Of a DNA stretch of 10,873 nt, positions 5,056 to 10,873 are shown piece by piece; position 1 is the stretch's first letter; the number at the start of each line of letters is the position of its first letter. A program made the translations under genes and the position numbers. The notes beneath the pieces were generated by a model that did no database searches, was not told where the DNA came from, and saw only the letters and a program-made list of their open reading frames with translations. Source of the DNA: Candidatus Cloacimonadota bacterium (GTDB lineage Bacteria > Hydrothermota > E44-bin80); the NCBI GenBank assembly GCA_004375785.1, contig SOKM01000048.1:1-10873 (forward strand), in the 5' to 3' direction.

Positions 5056-6651
5056 TTATTTTAACTTTTTGAGAACTCTCGGAGGTTGTTTAGCAACTGT
5101 CCACAAGGTTATATTAATCCCACTTAGGTTGTCTCCAGGGGAGAGAGTGATGAGATCAGCAGTAGTCCAACTTGTATCACCGTCAGGGTCATAGAAACCC
5201 CAGCCTTCACCTGAATCATAGATACCATTGTTATTCACATCATCCCCAGCATCAAAAAGTACATCCAAAGGTCCAGTAAGATCAACTGTCACCATATAGC
5301 TACCATCACTTGGATTTACATAGTCCCAAGTTATTGTATACACATTATTATTTTGATCTAAAGTATCGACAAAAATATAAGTATACTGGGATAATGAATG
5401 CCCGGGCCAGTCCACAGTTCCTGAAACAGTTGCTGTTGAATCACCCCCGGGAGTGATCGATGCAATGAATGTGGAAAGGAACTTATACCAGTTAGTAGCT
5501 GTGAAGTCGGTCTTAACATAATCGGTAGAATCAAAAAGTTCCGGCAAATAAGGGAAATGGATACACAAACCGCCCCTTGGTATACCAGTGGCATTGGTTC
5601 CCGTATAGATCACCACATCATTGATGGCATCCTTTAGCTCTGCTGCCGCAGTGACAATCGTCGGAATCTCTTTAAGGTTCTCCTCATTCTGTATGTTTAT
5701 TACATACTCCCGTAAATCGACAAATGCCTCGTTGTCATACTGGGTATAATGGGTACTATACCAAGCGTGATATACTTCGTCCCAATAAGCACCAGCTTCG
5801 GTGAGCAGTGTTTGTCCAAAGGAACCAATCTTTGATGCAAGGGCATCCATCTTACTCAAATCTGTTGCTGCCATATGGACAATCTTACCTTGAGACACGC
5901 CGGTATTATAGACTGCACGAGCAATATCTTTCGCCAATTCTTCTACACTCATCTCTGGGTTGCTGGTTAAAGTACCTAACCATTCCTCGGAGCCGAGCAC
6001 ACTGCGCATTGGCATCACAAACTGTGATGCAACCATATAATCGCCGTAACCCTTTAACTGATGAGCTACCTCAACCATCGACATCAGACAACAATGGAAA
6101 CAGATGATATCGAAATGAACCCCAGCATCAGCAACAGCACTTTTCAACTCGGGAAGGTTCATAAAATCACCCGCGCCGTTCTGGTCATCAACGCAACAAC
6201 CGTACCATCCACCACCATGGTCATCGATGATTAGCATATAGTGCTCTGCCTCATAGTTTGTCTTGGCATAGGTAATAAAATTTTTCAGGGTAGTAGGATC
6301 GGACATATCCTTTGTACCGAGGTCTTCAAGGACTGTTGAACTTATCTGATCAGGAAGCTCATCAGTATGCTTCTCAACATAATAGTATTTACACTGTCCA
6401 CCGGTCTTGAACGAGCCCACCATCGCGATTATCTTCACCTTATCGGTAGAACCAACCTTCTCCATCTCCTGGACATCGGCAATGACACAAGATGAACCGC
6501 CAAAATCGTCTAAATCGTTATTTCCATCACAATAAACGATTATCGTCCACTCAGGGCCTTCTTCTGGAGGAGCTGATGGTTCCTTCTTAGAACAGGTGAA
6601 TACAATAACCAGTGCCAAAATAAGACAGACTAATAAAGTTATTCTTTTCAT
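5056..6651 (-). CDS. Clostripain-family (peptidase C11) exported lipoprotein
   Basis: A 531-residue exported cysteine peptidase. A short basic start, a hydrophobic core and VFTC at Cys20 suggest a lipoprotein signal, though Thr before the Cys is unusual. A Pro/Glu linker leads to the C11 domain (about 35-400). WTIIVYCDGNNDLD is the first strand, LIIDDHGGGW carries the catalytic His145, and FDIICFHCCLMSMVEVA carries the catalytic cysteine, most likely Cys188 (family form GFDACLM). The C-terminal 120 residues are a beta-rich domain: TVSGTVDWPG opens it, an Asp/Asn-rich segment (DAGDDVNNNGIYDSGEGWGF) resembles a calcium loop, and GINITL closes it. Family members usually cleave after Arg or Lys. 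AAAGGAGGTGA precedes the ATG. It is the last gene of a three-gene operon that ends at the terminator. The altered residues next to the cysteine leave the exact specificity open. Confidence 0.92.
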   Translation of the reverse strand: MKRITLLVCLILALVIVFTCSKKEPSAPPEEGPEWTIIVYCDGNNDLDDFGGSSCVIADVQEMEKVGSTDKVKIIAMVGSFKTGGQCKYYYVEKHTDELPDQISSTVLEDLGTKDMSDPTTLKNFITYAKTNYEAEHYMLIIDDHGGGWYGCCVDDQNGAGDFMNLPELKSAVADAGVHFDIICFHCCLMSMVEVAHQLKGYGDYMVASQFVMPMRSVLGSEEWLGTLTSNPEMSVEELAKDIARAVYNTGVSQGKIVHMAATDLSKMDALASKIGSFGQTLLTEAGAYWDEVYHAWYSTHYTQYDNEAFVDLREYVINIQNEENLKEIPTIVTAAAELKDAINDVVIYTGTNATGIPRGGLCIHFPYLPELFDSTDYVKTDFTATNWYKFLSTFIASITPGGDSTATVSGTVDWPGHSLSQYTYIFVDTLDQNNNVYTITWDYVNPSDGSYMVTVDLTGPLDVLFDAGDDVNNNGIYDSGEGWGFYDPDGDTSWTTADLITLSPGDNLSGINITLWTVAKQPPRVLKKLK

Positions 6652-6686
6652 TTTTTTTCACCTCCTTTGTTTTTAATTTATCAAAA

Positions 6687-7259
6687 CTACTCTGTCTTTG
6701 CCTTTACGGGAACACAGAATTCTGTCTTCAGTTCTTCTGGTGGTACTTGAGAAGGGTCGTTCAGGTATTTTTCCATGCTTGGACCACACGGTTCATATTT
6801 ATTCTCCATTATCCATCCATATAGTTTTTTATAAGTGGGCATGCATTTCTCGTAAGGTCCTGTATAGAGTACCATTGCTACCTTCTGTGCTGGAAGTTCT
6901 TTTACCTTTAGTTCCTTATCGCCTTTGAATTCACCAACAAACTGAGACATTACCTCATACCGTGTCTTTTCTGAAGCTACTTTCTCCGGGTCATCATGGA
7001 AGACTCCCATTGGAAAATTTCTTGGCTTCAAGTTTTTCTTTCCCATAAATCCGAATAGCTCCGCCATTGCCTTTTCTGTTTCGGAATATGGTCCCTTTTT
7101 CTCAAGGTAAACTACAGTAATGGCTGCAATCTCTTTGATGCTTATCTCTGCTTTGGTTGGCTCTGGTGGTTTTTCTGCCGGCTTCTCTTTGCATCCAAGA
7201 GCAAAAACAAGAATACCGATTAAAACCAGCATCATGCTTTTGTGGAAAAATTTAAGCAT
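6687..7259 (-). CDS. Lipoprotein with GyrI-like ligand-binding domain
   Basis: A 190-residue predicted lipoprotein: MLKFFHK, a hydrophobic core, and a lipobox ending FALGC at Cys23, followed by a Lys/Pro/Glu-rich linker. Residues about 40-187 match the GyrI-like small-molecule-binding fold (AraC effector-binding/SOUL superfamily). AAITVVYLEKKGPYSE is the first half-repeat. KVAMVLYTGPYEKCMPTYKK and the ending YLNDPSQVPPEELKTEFCVP are the second, a very typical GyrI ending. There is no DNA-binding domain. The family usually binds hydrophobic cations or similar ligands in the cytoplasm, so an envelope-anchored copy would be a ligand sensor, scavenger or chaperone; this is inference. AAAAGGAGGTATT precedes the ATG. 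It sits 24 bases after the upstream lipoprotein gene and 35 bases before the clostripain gene, in one operon. Confidence 0.9.
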   Translation of the reverse strand: MLKFFHKSMMLVLIGILVFALGCKEKPAEKPPEPTKAEISIKEIAAITVVYLEKKGPYSETEKAMAELFGFMGKKNLKPRNFPMGVFHDDPEKVASEKTRYEVMSQFVGEFKGDKELKVKELPAQKVAMVLYTGPYEKCMPTYKKLYGWIMENKYEPCGPSMEKYLNDPSQVPPEELKTEFCVPVKAKTE

Positions 7260-7283
7260 AATACCTCCTTTTGGGTTAAGGGT

Positions 7284-7724
7284 TTAGTGAGATGACTGAA
7301 AATACAATGTGTCAATATCGATGTTAGGTACATCGTTACCTGAAACAATTACTGAATCCGGAATGGTTAGATGAGTCAAAGAATCAAGATGACTGTACCA
7401 ACCTATGGGGTCAGTGCCAAAATCGTAGGAATTATTTCCATTTTCATCCTTGACTGCACAAACATAATATGTTCCATCTTCTACTTTAATGATTGTGTAG
7501 TTACCATTACTTAATGTAATCATACCATTACTAAGAGGACTGCCGCTTATAATGTCGCTGATATTATTTACAAGTAGAACAAATGCACCACTGACCGGTT
7601 GACCACCATTAGATACATTTCCTGAAATCGTTATTCCAATAACCTCCTCTACTTTCTCACAGGAGATTGCAAGGATTAAAGAAACAGCGATAACAAGAAT
7701 CAACGGTAAAATCCCTTTTTTCAT
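7284..7724 (-). CDS. Small lipoprotein with carboxypeptidase-regulatory-like beta-sandwich
   Basis: A 146-residue predicted lipoprotein with lipobox LAISC at Cys22. After a short spacer, ITISGNVSNGGQPVSGAFVL opens a carboxypeptidase-regulatory-like (transthyretin-type) beta-sandwich. NGNYTI..VEDGTYYVCAVKD is the central hairpin, the Asp/Asn loop DENGNNSYDFGTDPIGWY follows, and DVPNIDIDTLYF closes it. The Asp/Asn loop and closing strand resemble those at the C-terminus of the clostripain two genes downstream, so the two proteins share a module. The fold is a binding or structural domain without a known active site; the partner is unknown. AAAGGAGGTGTT precedes the ATG. It is the first gene of the three-gene exported-protein operon. 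No convincing promoter was found in the repeat-rich gap upstream. Confidence 0.85.
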   Translation of the reverse strand: MKKGILPLILVIAVSLILAISCEKVEEVIGITISGNVSNGGQPVSGAFVLLVNNISDIISGSPLSNGMITLSNGNYTIIKVEDGTYYVCAVKDENGNNSYDFGTDPIGWYSHLDSLTHLTIPDSVIVSGNDVPNIDIDTLYFQSSH

Positions 7725-7772
7725 AACACCTCCTTTCTTATTTTCCTCTCTCTATCTTCTATCTTTAATCTA

Positions 7773-7798
7773 CGCAGGCTAAAGCCTGCGGCTACCTT
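7773..7798. repeat. Palindromic repeat, copy 2
   Basis: Second copy of the palindrome at 3967-3993, identical over 26 bases and in the same orientation: CGCAGGCT-AA-AGCCTGCG followed by GCTACCTT. It lies about 50 bases upstream of the first lipoprotein gene of the clostripain operon. Confidence 0.85.
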
Positions 7799-7823
7799 CT
7801 CCTTACTACCTCCTTTCCTTTCT

Positions 7824-7933
7824 CTGATTCTCTGATAATCTGATGTTCTGATATTTTTATCCACCGAAGCTTCAGCGTAGGTGGACTAATACCCTGATAA
7901 TCTGATATTCTGGTATTCTGATAATCTGGTTTT
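7824..7933. repeat. 8-bp tandem array (CTGATAAT type) split by a hairpin
   Basis: Four octamers (CTGATTCT, CTGATAAT, CTGATGTT, CTGATATT; 7824-7855) and five more (CTGATAAT, CTGATATT, CTGGTATT, CTGATAAT, CTGGTTTT; 7894-7933) flank a 38-base insert. The insert holds a hairpin at about 7860-7885 with outer arms TCCACC / GGTGGA and an inner GAAGCTTC palindrome. The last octamer overlaps the citF stop codon. Confidence 0.8.
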
Positions 7934-9473
7934 ATTTCTCCACCTCCCTCACCACATCAATAATAGTTCCGTCTCTGTATTCTATGAGCGCGATGACTCT
8001 ATCCTTCAGTCTTGGTGGTTCGGGTTTTCCTGTAATCTTCTCAACCCTATCCTTCAATTTTTCAATGGTTACAATAGGTAGATCGGATTTCTTCAACCTG
8101 TCAATCAGGTCTACCCTTCGTGGATTTATTGCAATCCCCCTTTCAGTTACAATCGCATCTATAGTCTCACCTGGTGCAGTAACTGTTGTCACTTTCTCCC
8201 GCACTACAGGAATTCTCTTCCTGTAAGATGGAATCGTAATTAAACTCAATTTGCATCCTGCAGCAACATCCGGATGTCCACCGATGCCATGCAGCAGTAA
8301 ACCATCCGAATGTGTGTTAACGTTCACATTAAAGTCAACGTCCACCTCTGTTGCACCGAGAAATCCTACATCAAGTCTGTTCACAAGGCAGCCCTTTGAA
8401 TGATAGTTTGCATACATAGTCATTGGAGTCTCAATATGCTTGACATCATTCCTGAAGGATTCAATTACACCCCTGTCAAATACCTGGCCATCATAAAGTA
8501 CATGAAAAAGCCCTTTTTTATACAGCTCAACGGCGTACGAACTCAGTCCACCATTAATAAAGCTTCCCTTTATCCCCTCCTCTATCATAATCTCACCAAG
8601 TATCTTTGTGACAGCAAGGGAAATCCCGCCAGCGCCTGTCTGGAAGGAAAATCCATCCTTTAGGTATCCACTTTCCTGTATGAACTGAGCTGCATACTTT
8701 GCTATGAGCAACCGTGTCGGGCTTCGTGTAATCCTTGTCGTTCCGGAGACAATTCTTTCAGGATCACCAATTTTGTCAACAACGACCACATAATCCACAT
8801 GCGTGGCTGCTATTGTACAGGGAGCGCAGGGGTAAGGAACAAGGTCATCGGTTACAATAACAACCTTATCAGCATACATTGCATCTGCATAACCATAAGC
8901 CATCGGTCCAAATGCCGAAATTCCATCGACACCGTTTGCATTACCATAATCGTCTGCACTTGATGCGGCAAGGAATGCAACATCTATATGCAAGTCACCA
9001 TCCTCTATTGCCCTTGCCCTCCCACCATGTGTCCGGAGAACTGCCAGTTTTGGAAGACCACCGTAAGAAACATATTCTCCAACAGGTCCATTCATACTTC
9101 CTTCTATCTTCGTAATGACCCCGTTCTTTATATGCTCAATTAATGGTTTATGGCAGGGAAACAGTGCTGACGGTGCAAGGGTTAAGTCCTTAATTCCTAT
9201 CCTTGCAATCTCATCGACTGTCATATTTACGACATAATCACCGTCCCTCAGATGGTGATGAAAAGAAATTGTCATTCCATCTTTTAAACCCGATTTTTCT
9301 ATTGATTCCTTTATGGAACAGAGTTTCTCCTGCCCTGGTTTTGTTACTGGTATAAGAGGAGAAGCCTTCCTTCCCCCTCCATTATCTGCAAATGCACCAG
9401 CAAAAGGTTTTAACTTTCTTCCTTCAATTTCAACAGGTATCAATCTTCCTACAGCATTTTCAACAAATTCCAT
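7932..9473 (-). CDS. citF: Citrate lyase alpha subunit (citrate:acetyl-ACP transferase)
   Basis: A 513-residue cytoplasmic protein, the normal CitF length (about 510). CitF moves citrate onto the acyl-carrier subunit in exchange for acetate; CitE then cleaves citryl-ACP to oxaloacetate and acetyl-ACP. Family blocks are clear: ENAVGRLIP at the start, GLKDGMTISFHHHLRDGDYV, LTLAPSALFPCHKPLIEHIK, DVAFLAASSADDYGNANG, FQTGAGGISLAVTKIL, and the closing ERGIAINPRR. I prefer ATG at 9473 because GGAA sits 6 bases upstream. A TTG two codons earlier (9479) is possible and adds only two residues. The gene follows the CitD-CitE fusion by about 100 bases of dispersed repeat, so the two are probably co-transcribed. 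The stop codon lies in the 8-bp array. No catalytic damage is visible. Confidence 0.95.
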   Translation of the reverse strand: MEFVENAVGRLIPVEIEGRKLKPFAGAFADNGGGRKASPLIPVTKPGQEKLCSIKESIEKSGLKDGMTISFHHHLRDGDYVVNMTVDEIARIGIKDLTLAPSALFPCHKPLIEHIKNGVITKIEGSMNGPVGEYVSYGGLPKLAVLRTHGGRARAIEDGDLHIDVAFLAASSADDYGNANGVDGISAFGPMAYGYADAMYADKVVIVTDDLVPYPCAPCTIAATHVDYVVVVDKIGDPERIVSGTTRITRSPTRLLIAKYAAQFIQESGYLKDGFSFQTGAGGISLAVTKILGEIMIEEGIKGSFINGGLSSYAVELYKKGLFHVLYDGQVFDRGVIESFRNDVKHIETPMTMYANYHSKGCLVNRLDVGFLGATEVDVDFNVNVNTHSDGLLLHGIGGHPDVAAGCKLSLITIPSYRKRIPVVREKVTTVTAPGETIDAIVTERGIAINPRRVDLIDRLKKSDLPIVTIEKLKDRVEKITGKPEPPRLKDRVIALIEYRDGTIIDVVREVEK

Positions 9474-9532
9474 AATCAATTCCGTCTCTTTATCTCCCTT
9501 CCCTCTTCTCTTAATTCTCCTGCTCCTTTGTT

Positions 9533-9617
9533 TGTCATTGCGAGTCCTCCTTCATACTCGCTAACGAAGCAATCTCATTTTAACTTTTTACTTTTAACTT
9601 TTAACTTGTCCTTACTC
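9533..9617. repeat. Dispersed repeat between citDE and citF
   Basis: TGTCATTGCGAG (9533-9544) through GAAGCAATCTCATTTTAAC and the TTTTAAC-rich tail, ending at 9617. The left part folds: ATTGC pairs with GCAAT, and GCGAGT with ACTCGC around the centre. The right part (9567-9617) is repeated at 31-74. The element runs into the 3' end of the citDE gene and encodes its last residues and its stop. Confidence 0.8.
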
Positions 9618-10801
9618 TCTCTTCTTTTATACTTTTCTGCAAGCTGTATAACCCTCCTTGCCCGCTCTGCTACAGGTGCATCAATCATCTTTCTTTCAAG
9701 TGAAGCAACACCACTTCCTCTTTCTTTTGCCTCCCCCAATGCTGCAACAACCTTCCTTGCATACTCTATTTCTTCCTCTGACGGCTTGTATATGTTATGG
9801 ATATGCTCAATCTGTAAAGGATGTATAACACCTCTACCATCAAACCCTATGGATTTACTTGCTTCAGTATCTAATATCAAACCTTCTATATCCTCAAAAT
9901 CAGAGTATACGGTATCAGACACCTGAATCCCTGCTGCCCTTGCTGCAAGAACAATCTGTGACTTAGCAAAAAAAAGTTCCTTCCCTTCCTTTGATTTCTT
10001 TACCCCAATATCTGCCGTAAAGTCCTCCGCTCCAAATGTCAGCATAACATTCCTTGTACTTGCTTTCGCTATCTCATACGCGTTGAGCACCCCTTCTGCT
10101 GTTTCAATAAGTGGAAAAATCTTTGTATCACCAATTGGAATGTTGTTTTTATTTTCTGTCTCTTCAAGAAGTTTATCCAGTTTCATTACATCACGAGCAC
10201 TGCCTGTCTTAGGGAGCATAATGGCATCAGGGAGTGCAAGGAGTATTGTCTTTACATCATCTTCTCCACCGTTTGAGAAAGGATTTATCCTCACAATAAC
10301 CTCTGATTCGCCAAAATCAAGAACACTCAAAGCATTTCTTACAAGAAATCGCGCATCAATCTTCTCCTTCTGACTTACTGCATCTTCTAAGTCAAGGATA
10401 ATTACATCGGCTCCAAAGAGTCCGCCTCCTTCCATAAGATAAGGGTTGTTACCTGGAAGGTATAAGCGGGTCCTTCTGAAGTCATCCGTTTTTTGCTTTT
10501 TGTCTTTCTTCCCAAAATTAAATCTATCCAGAAATGGACTATTGAACTTAAATAATGCTGCTTCTAACCTTGATTTAATTACAAAATCAAGTGCACCATC
10601 ATCTACTACCTCAATCTCACAGAATGCAATACCATACCTCAAGAGATACTCTTTTATATAATCTCTGATGTGGTTTCCGAATAACCTCTCTACAGAACTC
10701 TCAAGAGTAACCTCAATACTTTCATTCTTTGAGGGTTTAAGATTTATCTCTATGTCTGCTTTATCCTTCTTACCAGCAACAAAACTCTTTGTAATCTCCA
10801 T
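9575..10801 (-). CDS. citE: Citrate lyase gamma-beta fusion (CitD acyl carrier + CitE lyase)
   Basis: A 408-residue fusion of two citrate lyase subunits that are normally separate. Residues 1-85 match CitD along their length (VAG..., SSVERLFGNHIRD, VDDGALDFVIKSRLEAAL). A charged linker leads to CitE (about 109-395): RTRLYLPGNNP, DVIILDLEDAV (132-142), VRIN, LPKTG, LIETAEGV with Mg ligand Glu233, TFGAEDFTADIG with Asp260, and GRGVIHPLQI. CitE splits citryl-ACP to acetyl-ACP and oxaloacetate. In CitD, Ser14 carries the phosphoribosyl-dephospho-CoA group; the ungapped alignment here has Lys14 (AGKKDKAD) in place of the serine of AGTLESSD. The ATG at 10801 is chosen because CitD begins there and a promoter lies just upstream. 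An ATG at 10864 would lie upstream of that promoter. The last ~10 residues (DKLKVKSKKLK) come from a dispersed repeat. Confidence 0.92.
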   Translation of the reverse strand: MEITKSFVAGKKDKADIEINLKPSKNESIEVTLESSVERLFGNHIRDYIKEYLLRYGIAFCEIEVVDDGALDFVIKSRLEAALFKFNSPFLDRFNFGKKDKKQKTDDFRRTRLYLPGNNPYLMEGGGLFGADVIILDLEDAVSQKEKIDARFLVRNALSVLDFGESEVIVRINPFSNGGEDDVKTILLALPDAIMLPKTGSARDVMKLDKLLEETENKNNIPIGDTKIFPLIETAEGVLNAYEIAKASTRNVMLTFGAEDFTADIGVKKSKEGKELFFAKSQIVLAARAAGIQVSDTVYSDFEDIEGLILDTEASKSIGFDGRGVIHPLQIEHIHNIYKPSEEEIEYARKVVAALGEAKERGSGVASLERKMIDAPVAERARRVIQLAEKYKRRESKDKLKVKSKKLK

Positions 10802-10828
10802 CTTGTTTGTTTTATTACCACCGATTAA

Positions 10829-10857
10829 ATTATAAGTCAAGAAAAAAATAGTGTTAT
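10829..10857 (-). promoter_or_regulatory. Candidate promoter for citDE-citF
   Basis: On the minus strand ATAACA (10857-10852, four of six matches to the -35 consensus) is followed after 17 bases by a perfect TATAAT (10834-10829). Initiation would be near 10822, about 20 bases before the chosen ATG. No good Shine-Dalgarno is seen at the usual distance; GGTGGT lies too far upstream (about 14 bases before the ATG). Confidence 0.5.
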
Positions 10858-10859
10858 TG

Positions 10860-10873
10860 CTCACTACTTACTG
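10860..10873. repeat. Edge of a possible TTACTG-type tandem array
   Basis: The last bases (CACTACTTACTG) resemble the heptamer array at 82-109 (TGCTTAC units) and may be the beginning of another one that continues outside the window. Too little is visible to be sure. Confidence 0.3.

Noticed and set aside
5808..6107. Plus-strand open reading frame of 99 codons inside the clostripain gene
   Set aside because: It is antisense to the catalytic domain, with no ribosome site and no family likeness.
9528..9926. Open reading frame of 132 codons on the plus strand
   Set aside because: It is antisense to the well-supported CitE coding region and starts in a dispersed repeat; its composition is the mirror of the real gene.
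10802..10864. Upstream ATG at 10864 for CitDE
   Set aside because: The extra 21 residues do not belong to CitD, and the best promoter lies downstream of that codon, so the transcript would not include it.

Overview
This window is AT-rich bacterial chromosome in which every gene I can support lies on the minus strand, so transcription runs from high to low coordinates. The proteins suggest a Gram-negative-type anaerobe: there are several lipoprotein or Sec signals, a division gene block, an EamA permease, an exported clostripain and citrate lyase subunits. Intergenic DNA is full of short tandem arrays, palindromes and dispersed TGTCATTGCGAG / TGTCATTCTGAG elements. This style is common in genomes of uncultivated candidate phyla. 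WOR-3/Stahlbacteria is my guess, but the sequence cannot prove a phylum.

Layout from right to left, in the direction of transcription. (1) 10801-7932 holds a fused citrate lyase gamma+beta protein (CitD-CitE) followed by the alpha subunit CitF. A dispersed repeat lies between them and supplies the last codons of the fusion. A promoter with a TATAAT box sits just upstream of the preferred CitDE start. (2) 7931-7725 is a repeat-rich gap. (3) 7724-5056 is a compact operon of three exported proteins: a small carboxypeptidase-regulatory-like lipoprotein, a GyrI-like lipoprotein and a clostripain-family (C11) protease. It ends at a strong hairpin terminator. (4) 5055-4626 is a 430-base gap with that terminator and a split dispersed repeat. 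(5) 4625-4059 is an exported single-HKD phospholipase D/Nuc-type protein. (6) 3951-3300 is a degraded 5'-nucleotidase-family gene. (7) 3263-2388 is an EamA/DMT permease. (8) 2317-158 is the start of the division and cell-wall cluster: promoter, three 10-bp operator repeats, mraZ, a STAS-domain gene, rsmH and ftsL. The genes overlap or nearly touch. The cluster is then followed by 157 bases of repeats rather than directly by ftsI.

The points most worth following up are: the mraZ promoter with a decamer triplet that matches the expected MraZ operator; the STAS gene wedged between mraZ and rsmH; the CitD domain whose prosthetic-group serine is replaced by lysine; the altered motif around the clostripain catalytic cysteine; and a family of 8-bp tandem arrays in three separate gaps, one split by an inserted hairpin. 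I found no CRISPR array, RNA gene, transposase or defence system.
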